Shown here one piece after another: positions 10,879-20,068 of a stretch of DNA of 64,000 bases (position 1 is the first letter of the stretch; each line of letters opens with the position of its first letter). Below the pieces are notes generated by a model, which did no database searches, was not told the origin of the DNA, and was given only the letters and a program-made list of their open reading frames with translations. This DNA is from Xenoacremonium recifei. Taxonomy: Eukaryota; Ascomycota; Sordariomycetes; Hypocreales; Nectriaceae. The stretch is from contig WOFQ01000002.1 in NCBI GenBank assembly GCA_012184525.1, positions 372,001 to 436,000 on the forward strand, given 5' to 3'. Both the position numbers and the translations under genes were made by a program.

Positions 10879-10928
10879 TCATTTCACGCATTCCCTCCGA
10901 CAATCACCTCGTGAGGTCTACCCAGATT

Positions 10929-13685
10929 ATGACCGACAAGCCTGCTCCGCTGTCCACGCAGCTCGCGGCGCCTAGTCAGACTCTGCCTCTTGTCCCACAG
11001 GGCTCGTCACTCAAGGACGATGTCGCTCCCTTGGTAGAGACGGTAGAGGAAGAGCCCTACACCATCAAGTGTATCTGCAATTTCTCTGACGATGATGGTA
11101 ACACGATTTACTGCGAAACATGCGACACCTGGCAGCATATCGACTGCTTTTACCCTAATAATAGGGAAGAGGCGATCCGTGAGGACTTCGCACACTCCTG
11201 CGCCGACTGCAAGCCGCGACCGCTGGATCGCCAAAAGGCTATCGAGCGAACACTTCGTCTTCGGACAGCTGCTCCAGCAACTGAACTCTCGGAAAAGCGC
11301 CCCAAACGCCCCCCTTCGAAGAGCCACAAGAAGAAGCCCAAGCCGAGCGATCTCCTAACCAATGGTCACGAGAGTGGGAAGCATGCCAACTCGAACGACC
11401 ATCCTCATCCTCCCAAAAAATCGAAATCATCGCATCGGCCTTCACAATCCGTCGGCTCGCTGCCTTCAAAGCGAAGTCCATCATACGGAAACGCGAAGAT
11501 TACTGCAAACCAACCTCCGAGTCCTGCTACCCCTCCAGATCTCCCTGAAAACTTCCAAATACACCACTTCTCAAAGTCTTTCTGCAATCTTTACAGCGAC
11601 GATGAGGTCCCCGATGTCCACAACAACGTGTTTGCGAGCCTGGCCATCCCGACCGCTCTGTCGCGATGGCTTCGCGAACCCGGTGTGATGAAGCAAGAGG
11701 CTGGCTGTACCCCCTCCGAGGTCTTCCAGGCCAAATTGCCTTCTGTAGAGGGCAATAGCACCAGCCTCGAAGTTCGGGACGTGACACGATCTGTCCTCGA
11801 TTCGGTGATACGCTGGCGATTCCTCACAACAACAGCGCCAATTGAGAAAGACGTGCCTCTTATCGAGCTGAACGGCAGAATCGGGTTTCAAAAAGACTAT
11901 TGTGCGATCCCCGAAAACCTTTGGACCGATCTCTCATCTCCTCTTCCCTTTGTTTTCTTCCACCCGATCCTTCCCCTCTACGTTGATGCCCGGCAAGAAG
12001 GCTCTCTGGCCCGTTATGTACGACGGAGCTGCAAACCAAACGCGCAACTCGACACGTACCTTTCCGGGGGTTCCGAATACCACTTCTGGATTGTGAGCGA
12101 CCGTCACATACCCGCGAATCAGCCTGTCACTCTCCCCTGGGATTTCCGATTGGAGAAGAGCGTCGGAGCACGATGGATGCACCTGCTCGGCCTCAGCGAC
12201 GAGGAGCCGCCAGTCCAAAACGAGCCAGAGATGGACGAAACCGAATACAATGCAATTTCCAATTGGATTGACCGAATACTGTCTGAATACGGCGGGTGCG
12301 CTTGCGATTTGGATAACGACTGCGCCTTTGCGCGCTTCCACCGGCAGTATCTATGGTCGAAATCGCACCCTCGCCAGGCCAAAAAGAAGCAACGGAAACC
12401 CAAGACTCAAGCTGTATCGCCGACAAGTACAGGTCCAGCCAGCATCAGCCGCGCAGCTAGCGAAGGTCACGTTGATGACGCGATGGATCATGACGCCGCC
12501 TCCCAATCAGGTTCTTCACGAAGTAAACCTGGTAGTCGAGATCTTACTCCCTTGCGCCAGGGATCGTTTGATCAGTTGGGCATATTGACTGAGCTTACCG
12601 ACCGCGACAAGCGCAAGGTTGCCATGGTCGAAGACTCTTTCAGAAGACTTGAGCAACAGCCTCCGCCACGAAAGAAGAAGCGAGTCTCTGACGGAACCAA
12701 CGGCTCATCATCGTCAAAACCGAAGTCTCGAAATGGATCGACGGTATCACACGGGGCGTATGTCGATGCAGGAGCCGGGAGGAGCAAGTCGGGATCGCCG
12801 GCCAGTACCCGGTCACCCCAGCTGTCCCTTAAGACCTCGGTTTCAAAAGCTGACTCGATCGCTAATCGATCGCGCCAATCCTCACTGGCTCCGCGACGAG
12901 TCTACTGTGATGCCGGTGTTCAAACGGACCCGGTCGAGGGTGAATGGTTTAGTGAACCGCACCGATCGCCCCGACCAAAGAAGCGCATAATCTCGCTATC
13001 TCAAAGGCTACTCAATAACCGCCACAGGACCCATGCCGAAGATTCTGTTCAAACCCAACGACGGGTTTCTGGAACGTCTCAAGCCTCGGGCTCGGCTATG
13101 GATGTGGACTCGCCAGTCATGGAGCACAAGCCGATTATGTCAAGCATTGACGCTCACTTGCAATCTCCAACGTCTACTGCCGGCGATGTACCAATGGTAG
13201 ATGCACCACCTGGAACGTCCGTATCTCCAGTTGCCGTTGCAACCGCAACGATGCCTGATATTACGCCAAACTCGACTAAGACCAAAACGCCCGATTTGCG
13301 CGTACAGCTTCCACCTGTGCCTGCTTTCGACAATACTGGCTTATTAGGGAACGCTGCTGTCACTCCGTTGTCAGCATCAGGCTCTATAGCGCAATCGCCT
13401 CTCTCAGCGTTGACCAGTCCATTCGGACCTCCTGTGGTCAACGGAGTTCATCCTAGCCCGGTCAAGAAGAAGCTTAGCCTTAGCGACTATACGAGGAGCC
13501 GTATGAACAAGACCGCTGGGAAGCTTTCGACTGGGGCAACATTTATCAAACCAAGTGTATCGAGTCCCGAGGACACAAAGATCGACTTGATCATGGAGTC
13601 AACATCTATGGAGAAGTCTGGGGAGAACATGGCGCAACAGGCAGCAAACCCCCCGGTGGTGAACGGCGTCAACGGCTCGGGATAA
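10929..13685 (+). CDS. set3: Set3-like PHD finger and SET domain protein
   Basis: Single exon, 918 aa from ATG 10929; an in-frame GTG at 10911 is not a likely start. A C4HC3 PHD finger spans residues 48-94 (C48, C50, C62, C65, H70, C73, C91, C94), with the aromatic TWQH stretch. A SET domain follows at about 280-405 with GRIGFQKDYC, RYVRRSCKPNAQL and a terminal LPWDF. A cysteine-rich tail (CACDLDNDCAFARF, about 455) resembles a post-SET segment. The rest is disordered, basic and Ser-rich. In yeast, Set3 is the scaffold of the Set3C histone deacetylase complex; its PHD binds H3K4 di/trimethyl. The SET motif NHSCxPN reads RRSCKPN here and the usual catalytic Tyr of the last motif is replaced, so methyltransferase activity is unlikely. 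That is inferred from motif loss. Confidence 0.88.
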   Translation: MTDKPAPLSTQLAAPSQTLPLVPQGSSLKDDVAPLVETVEEEPYTIKCICNFSDDDGNTIYCETCDTWQHIDCFYPNNREEAIREDFAHSCADCKPRPLDRQKAIERTLRLRTAAPATELSEKRPKRPPSKSHKKKPKPSDLLTNGHESGKHANSNDHPHPPKKSKSSHRPSQSVGSLPSKRSPSYGNAKITANQPPSPATPPDLPENFQIHHFSKSFCNLYSDDEVPDVHNNVFASLAIPTALSRWLREPGVMKQEAGCTPSEVFQAKLPSVEGNSTSLEVRDVTRSVLDSVIRWRFLTTTAPIEKDVPLIELNGRIGFQKDYCAIPENLWTDLSSPLPFVFFHPILPLYVDARQEGSLARYVRRSCKPNAQLDTYLSGGSEYHFWIVSDRHIPANQPVTLPWDFRLEKSVGARWMHLLGLSDEEPPVQNEPEMDETEYNAISNWIDRILSEYGGCACDLDNDCAFARFHRQYLWSKSHPRQAKKKQRKPKTQAVSPTSTGPASISRAASEGHVDDAMDHDAASQSGSSRSKPGSRDLTPLRQGSFDQLGILTELTDRDKRKVAMVEDSFRRLEQQPPPRKKKRVSDGTNGSSSSKPKSRNGSTVSHGAYVDAGAGRSKSGSPASTRSPQLSLKTSVSKADSIANRSRQSSLAPRRVYCDAGVQTDPVEGEWFSEPHRSPRPKKRIISLSQRLLNNRHRTHAEDSVQTQRRVSGTSQASGSAMDVDSPVMEHKPIMSSIDAHLQSPTSTAGDVPMVDAPPGTSVSPVAVATATMPDITPNSTKTKTPDLRVQLPPVPAFDNTGLLGNAAVTPLSASGSIAQSPLSALTSPFGPPVVNGVHPSPVKKKLSLSDYTRSRMNKTAGKLSTGATFIKPSVSSPEDTKIDLIMESTSMEKSGENMAQQAANPPVVNGVNGSG

Positions 13686-14403
13686 CGGGCAGGAAGCCCT
13701 TATGTATATTCGACGGATATCGGTTATATCTTCTACATTGCTTTTTTTCCTTGGAAGGGCCGCCTTAGCGGGACGAAAAGCCCGGAGTTTTGTTTTGTTA
13801 TAAAATCGACTGGTATGTCGAGCACCACTTCTGTCTCACATTGGCGTTAGGAGATGGGTAGCGACACGGGACTCGGTTATCGCTATCTGAGGAATGACGG
13901 GATCGCATCTCGCGAGAGAGCTTTTTTCTTTTCTCCCCTCGAAGCTAGACATGGCTGGTCGAGAAGTGGGGTTTGCCTGGTTGACTTGTTACGATGGAAG
14001 ATATATCACGTGTGTCTATTCATTGAAATCTGGTCGATTCAGGTGACGGGGTTTCGGGACTTATTGCTGTCTCCTGGTTCTAGCCATAGGAGCATAGAGC
14101 AGTCGGACGCCATTGTGGTTGATACCATGGTTATGTACTTTTAGGGGCCTTATAGGGTCGACGGTCTAGGCCGATGCAAGTCACAACGATGAAATGGATG
14201 ACTCCAATGAATCAAATATACTTTTGATCACTTGACGATTGATTTGAGCAATGTTGGGTATCAATTTTTGTCGTTTTAAACGCTCTTCTATAGACCATCT
14301 TGGCCTTGGGCCACGTCGGCTGCTTTTGAACTGCTGCTGAATAAAAGAAAATATGATCTATAATACATAAAAGGTTCAATACTCCGCGTATCCTCTATAA
14401 TCC
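13686..14403. other. Convergent 3' region set3 / alg7
   Basis: 718 bp between stop codons of convergent genes. AT-rich toward 14200-14400. A short frame at 13854-14144 has no recognisable features. Nothing else is seen. Confidence 0.5.
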
Positions 14404-15872
14404 CTAAGAATGCGCCGTGCTCCAATTGTCTTCCTTAAACACCAAAAGGGCCAGCCGATGTCTCACGAATAGGCCAAACAATCCGATACCCAGCTGGAGC
14501 AACGTCACCTCCCAGGCCAAACGGTCTTCCCGGAGAGGGCCACGCCATACGAGCCACAGATTGAGAAGAGTCAGGTTGCTCGTCTCGACAAACAGTCCCT
14601 TTTCGTCGGTTGTGGCTTTGATGAGGCGGAACTTGGCGAGGAGGTGCAGAGCCTGTGCAACGAGGGGGTGCGGTTGGCGGTCGGGGGACCAGGGCGTCAC
14701 GGAGGGTTCGAGTAAGCCGGTTCGGGCGTTGAATTTGGGAAGCCGGTGGCGCGGGCAGGGTATGAGGCCGAAAATCTGAGGTGTCGAGTAAAGGAAGTTG
14801 AAGATTTGGGGAACAAGGAGGAGGCCGAGAGTCTTGGAAAAGTGTCCCAGGATGCCGACGACTGCAAAGACCATGCCCGAGAAGTAGCAGTATGTATCGC
14901 CCACAAAGACCTTGGCGGGGTACCAATTGTGGTAAAGCAGCGCGCAAGAGACGCCGATCCAGGGGAGGAGAAGGTACAAGGAGAAGAGGTGGGAGTCGGT
15001 CGCGGGGTGCGGATACGGCGTGAGGAGGTAAAGGCAATCGTTAAAGGCGAGGAGGGCGGCAACAACGACGCATTGGGAGACTTCGATGCCATTGATGCCA
15101 GCCAGCATGTTGATGCTCTGCGGGCAGAACATGGCGACACAGGCCATGTAGACATAGTAGAGGGCGCCAAGATCGAAGAGCTCGCCTAGGTAAGGCTGGA
15201 GTTGGACGGGGATGACGATTGATGTCACGTCGAAGTCGACAAAGTAGACAACCAGTAAGGGTATGGAAGCCAGACCGGGAATCCACCACTTGTGCCGCCA
15301 GCGGATATCAAAGAGGTCGTCGCCGATGCCGAGGAGAGCAATTGTCTGGAGGGAAATGATAGCGCTCAGGTAGGAGGCCAGCTATGGTTCAAGTCAGCTT
15401 TCTGGAGCGCTACATTCAACGCAGATAGGCAGCTACTATGACTTACCTTGTTGTGTGGGAAGCGGTGCAAGAATCGTCCCTCGTTGATCTGCTCCAGCGA
15501 GACCACGACATCGCGATTTCCGCCGCCGCTTGTGGCCGCAACAATGTCCTTGTAGAAAGGAAAAGGAATGAAGATGATGACAGTGATGAGATAGACAGCC
15601 GCGCAGATTGCACCCATGCACTCGGGAATCTCGACCTGATGCGCCTTGCTCATGTCGCGTCCGCGGAAGCCAGCTTTCATGAACGTGGGGCCAAGCCACC
15701 GTATCATGGCATAGCAGAGGGCGAAGGCCAGCAGCGAGAGCGAGAGGGAGGCGATGAGAGGCTCTCCATCGCCTTGGAAGGTATTGAGGAGCGTTGCGAT
15801 CGATGCCGAGGAGAGCGTGAGAAGACTAAGCGTCTCGGAGCGGGAGAGCGAGGTCGGGGAGGAGGTCGTCAT
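14404..15872 (-). CDS. alg7: Alg7: UDP-GlcNAc:dolichyl-phosphate GlcNAc-1-phosphotransferase
   Basis: Two exons (15872-15447, 15381-14404) around a 65-nt intron (GTAAGT...GCTGAC...TAG) give 467 aa; yeast Alg7 is 448 aa. It catalyses transfer of GlcNAc-1-P from UDP-GlcNAc to dolichyl phosphate at the ER membrane, the first step of N-glycan precursor synthesis and the target of tunicamycin. The hallmarks are all present: RWLGPTFMKAGFRGRDMSK, DDLFDIRWRHKWW (catalytic Asp pair), INMLAGINGIEVSQ and VFVGDTYCYFSGM, with about ten hydrophobic segments between them. The chosen ATG (15872) opens on ETLSLLTLSSASIATLLNTF as in orthologs; an upstream in-frame ATG at 16151 would add 93 poorly structured residues. 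Divergent from the MFS gene. Confidence 0.95.
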
Positions 15873-17301
15873 GATGGAGGGGGGGTCTAGATAGTTTGCG
15901 ATGGATCGCGCATCGTTGGGGACGCAGGATTGGGAGGAATCGGCCGGTCGCGGGGGGTCTGAGTAGGATGAGAAGATTGCAAATACCTTATGTAACGGGT
16001 GGAGTTGATGCAGGATGGTGGTTGAGGTGAAGGGATCCTGATGGGAAGGAGATTCGTGTAAAGGAGAGCTGACACGGTGTTGCGACTGGACTGGCGCATG
16101 TGGAGAGGCTGTCGCGGTCGCACGTGCAAGGCCGGGCCAATTGCCCGCCATGGATCTGCCCGACGGGATGCTCCTGCCATTCGGATTCGGGCATCCATCA
16201 TGGCTCTTTCCTCCGAAGAACTACTCTATTGATCCAACCCGGCATGTACCTTCCGGAGAAGTCCACCTTTCTTGAAGGATGGAAGGCAGATACAACTTCA
16301 TCTTACACTCCTTCACCACCAACCCACCTATTCATCCGAGTCCTCTCGGCGATTTCTGCAACAAGCTTCCGCTTTGACAAGCCTTGACATCATCTCGCAT
16401 GCAGAGGAGCGTTCAGGTCAGCGCTACAGCTCCAGACTTTAACCGCAATACCGCTCGTTCGTCGACCCATAACGGCATTGAACATCTTGTCAATGATCCT
16501 CGTCAGCATCTTGCGCGCCCTTAACTTACAACCCTGCAGAAGAGGAATTCGACCCGATGGAGCCCGGAACTCCACTCTTCGTCTTTCCACATGGCAAAGC
16601 TGATGTCAGCCACCACGTCCTCAATCAGCCTTTCGAGATTCTTTCCGAGCCTTGTGGGGGGTCACACTCCCGGCCATGTCGAGAATTGACGATAGTGCGC
16701 CCTTGTCGCCGTCGATCAGAGCGTCGGCCGATGCATTCAGATGCAGGCTGCTTATTGTCTCACGGACTCGCCAACCCAACAAAGGACCTTGTCTTAGGAC
16801 CGCCCTGGCATGGCTTATTACCGCTTATTCGCGGAACCTTACCGACGGAGTCCTTGAGTGTCCGAAGAGTGCGCGCCGTGGAGCGTAACACTGCGATATC
16901 GATTGTGTACAGTTCTCAGGACGATCTAGGTTACCACATCTCGGAAACGCCAATGCAACCTTATGCTCACGAACCAAACGATGAATCTGGCAGCCGTCTC
17001 AGTCTACAAGGATGGAGGCTCAGTGTTATAGAGCCTCCCATGGAAGTTCCGCGGATATTGCTAGCTTCTCCTTAGATCCCTTCACGGACGAAAGAACCGC
17101 TCGGGTCCGGAGATAGGTGGAGATAAATTGCTTTAGTGCCCATGGCCTGCAGCAGAAGCGCGCCCAAAAGGTCGTGGGACGGGGACATCCATGGGGGGAG
17201 GGGACCTGAGGGGCGAGGATTGCTAACACACCCTGGCTAAGACCAGGGAAAACATGGTGTTTCCCCCAACTTATTGTTTTGTTCATTTTCTCCCCCGTTC
17301 G

Positions 17302-17308
17302 TATATAT
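17302..17308 (+). promoter_or_regulatory. TATA-like element of the MFS gene
   Basis: TATATAT sits about 200 bp upstream of the MFS start codon and 85-90 bp upstream of a small upstream ORF, compatible with a core promoter. Position and sequence only; no transcript data. Confidence 0.35.
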
Positions 17309-17392
17309 TCTTCGAGGTTCTACCTGGCTGTGGTGGTTCAGTTGTCGTCTGAGCACTCATTCTCTTCTCTTCACCTCGGGTCACTTACCCCT

Positions 17393-17428
17393 ATGGGCAC
17401 GACCTACTTTCTAATTCCACAGCAGTGA
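17393..17428 (+). promoter_or_regulatory. Upstream ORF in MFS leader (11 codons)
   Basis: ATG 17393 encodes MGTTYFLIPQQ and stops with TGA at 17426-17428, 76 nt before the MFS start. It lies downstream of the TATA-like element, so it is probably in the leader. Confidence 0.4.
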
Positions 17429-17504
17429 CTTTGCGAAGACCCTATCACTCTTTCGGTTCTCGGCACGATCCTTCCGAGAACAGTCGGCTACAACTCAGGT
17501 CACG

Positions 17505-19308
17505 ATGGTTCCTCGAGATGAAGAAAAGGCTCTGGGTGGCCCGTCAGGAGGGGAAGAGACAGACGGCGCAACCATGGTGGAAGAAAAGGACTTCATCGAG
17601 ACTTCTCGTCGCGACAACTCGGAGAAAGACGACCTCGACGAGAAGCGCGATGCCGCTTCTGTCGAAGAGGAGGAAGACTTTGACATTGAAGCCCAAGAGG
17701 TAGGCAAACGGATAGACACTCACCCAAGGAGAGCTTTAAACTAACATGAGGCTTAAGGATAACATCGATGTTGAACGAGTAGAGACCCGAGGAACCAATG
17801 CCAGTCGCAAAACCCACCACAGCTTCCTCAGTCGACTCTCCAAGAGCAAGAGCAAGACTAAGGAGAAGCTTCCCCCGCCGGTACACCCCGTCATGGACCT
17901 GGAGAATGGCGTTGTCGGCTGGGAGAGCCAACATGATCCCGAACACCCTCTGAACTTTACGCCTTCTCGCAAGTGGTTCATCACGGGTCTCCTTTCCGCC
18001 ATTACTTTCATGACGCCCTTCGCCTCGACCATCCTCGCGCCTGGCATCACCTACGTGGCTAAGGACTTCCATGAGAGCAGCATTACCAAGAGTTCTATGC
18101 CCGTGAGCATCTTCCTCCTGGGTTATGCAGTTGGACCGCTGTTCCTCTCGCCGCTGTCGGAGATCTACGGACGCAACATCATCATTACCAGCGCCAATGC
18201 ATTCTTCTGCATATGGCTCATCGGCTGCGCCCTTGCACCCAGTCTCGATACCCTCATCTTCTTCCGGTTCATGTGCGGCCTGGGTGGTTCGGCCTCGCAG
18301 ACTATTGGTGGTGCTATCATCGCCGATCTCTTCCCCGTGAGCGAACGAGGACGGGCTATGACTATCTGGATGCTGGGTCCCATGTTCGGTCCCTCCTGTG
18401 CGCCTGTCATCGGCGGCTTCGTCGCGGAAACCATCGGCTGGCGATGGGTCAACTGGATCACCTTCATCCCTACGGCCATTGTGGTCATCTCTATGTTCTT
18501 CCTGAACCGTGAGACCAACCATCAGGTGCTCATCGCCCGCAAGGTTGAGAAACTTCGCAAGGAGCTCAACCGCCCGGAACTCCGAAGCTGCTACGTTGAC
18601 CCCAATGTTCCCGTGCTCGCCAAACGGCAGATCATCCTCAACGGCCTAGTCCGCCCCATGAAGCTGCTCTTCCTTTCACCTATCTTATTCAGTGTCTCGC
18701 TCTACATTGCCTTCGCCTATGGATGCCTGTACCTGCTGTTCAACACCATCCCCCTCATCTTCCAAGGGCACTACGGCTGGTCCATCGGCATCTCAGGTAT
18801 CGTGTATGTCACACTACTACTCGGATATATGGTTGGTTTAACTGCCTTCTCTATGATGTCCGACAAGACGGTCGTGCGCATGACCAAGGCCAACAACGGC
18901 GTGTACGAGCCCGAGTTCCGCCTCCCCGACTGTATCTGGTTCGCCTTCTTCTTGCCCATCACCTTCTTCTGGTACGGCTGGAGTGCGGACAAGGGCGTCC
19001 ACTGGATTGTCCCCATCATTGGCCTCGTCCCCTTCGGTATCGGCATCGTGGGTATCTGGCTTCCGATTCAGGCCTACATCATCGACGCTTTCTCGGTGTA
19101 CGCCGCCAGTGCACTTGCGGCTTTCTCCGTCATGCGGAGTGTCGTGGCTGCCTTCCTGCCCCTGGCTGGACCTCAGATGTACGACTCGCTGGGCGTCGGT
19201 TGGGGAAACTCCGTGCTGGGCTTCATCGCCGTGGGTCTCATCCCGATTCCCGCACTGATTTACAAGTTCGGCGCCAGGCTCAGAAAATCGTCCAACTTGA
19301 AGCTTTAG
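17505..19308 (+). CDS. Major facilitator superfamily exporter, DHA1-type
   Basis: Two exons (17505-17699, 17758-19308) give 581 aa. The 58-nt intron has a good CTAAC branch (17741-17745) but a rare AAG acceptor at 17755-17757. The cytosolic N-terminus (about 100 residues) is very acidic, then basic and Ser-rich (FLSRLSKSKSKTKEK). Twelve hydrophobic segments follow from the conserved DPEHPLNF and KWFITGLLSAITF. The MFS signature between segments 2 and 3 reads LSPLSEIYGRN; the helix-4 region reads RFMCGLGGSASQTIGGAIIA. This is the pattern of fungal drug:H+ antiporters (Flu1/Tpo/Mdr1-like) of the plasma membrane. Substrate cannot be read from sequence. An in-frame ATG at 17746 inside the intron could give a form lacking the acidic N-terminus. 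Confidence 0.88.
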
Positions 19309-20068
19309 GTACGGATGGGAAATGGTCAGAAAATCATTGGGAGGACACATTGGTTAGGTCTTTGCATACATTTAATTATAGATAGATATCCATATAGAAA
19401 AGTATTGACTTTAATGTATATAATTTTTTCCCCTGCAGATTTACCAACTCCATAACATTAAGCCAGCATCTTTGTGCAAACTCCCTTACAGAGTCAGACG
19501 TGCCGAGACGAAAACACCATTTGATTGGTGTGCAGCCCTTTCGGGATACACAGCATCATACATGATAGCATGACGTACAACATTGACCACAAAGCTCCCT
19601 GTACGATGCTCACACACACATCCCTACCAGACGCCACAGCCCGCAGACTCGGAAAGGGGGCTCATGTGTAACAACCTTCGGCTCCGAAAAGGGACTTCTT
19701 GGCTTCCGGGATTGGACGCCACATCTCGGAGCCGGAAGCGGCCCCACTTCGGGTTTGCGCCGGACGACCTGTACGAGACGATTATGAGAGGAGAGAGACG
19801 GGTGAGAGTTTATGAGTAAGCTTGTCTTTTCGCCGAAATGTATTCTCATTATACGCTGAATATGATGGTGAGATCAAACATAGATATCTTCGTAAATCGT
19901 AACCTTAACCATGCTTTCCCAAATCCAGATCTTGATGTCCGCTCCCAAATGTCGTTTCGTATGTTCATATGAGATCTCTCTCACCAATTCAAGTCCCTAT
20001 TCCAAACTCCGGGCAGTTTTCCATTTCCAGCTAGCTCATGATAGCCCCTGTATGCAAATTCTATGATT
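19309..20068. other. Convergent 3' region MFS / HAK transporter
   Basis: 760 bp between convergent stop codons, AT-rich just after the MFS stop. Short frames (19583-19849) occur on both strands without recognisable product. No gene called. Confidence 0.5.

Larger units (their letters stand above)
6376..10928. other. Long gene-poor region between npc2 and set3
   Basis: The largest gap in the window (4.55 kb). It begins with the npc2 promoter and ends with the probable long leader of set3. From about 9230 to 10530 the plus strand is rich in C/T tracts, typical of leaders and core promoters of highly regulated fungal genes. This composition suppresses stop codons and produces long but unconvincing frames. 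A CAGCT tandem array lies at 8081-8110. Several short frames between 7290 and 8060 start with ATG but have no recognisable product and are broken in all frames. I find no tRNA, transposon end or RIP-like AT-rich block. Confidence 0.5.
15873..17504. other. Divergent region alg7 / MFS gene, with one unassigned ORF
   Basis: 1.63 kb holding both promoters. A plus-strand ATG frame at 16557-17075 (172 codons) is unusually long for non-coding DNA here, but its product matches nothing I know, so I do not call it a gene. On the MFS side, TATATAT at 17302-17308 lies about 200 bp before the start codon and may be its TATA box. Confidence 0.45.

Noticed and set aside
15873..16151. Upstream in-frame ATG of alg7 at 16151
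   Set aside because: It would add 93 His/Pro/Ser-rich residues absent from the family, and the ATG at 15872 fits orthologs.
17593..18522. 309-codon minus-strand ORF over the MFS gene
   Set aside because: Shadow of the MFS exons, with no recognisable domain.
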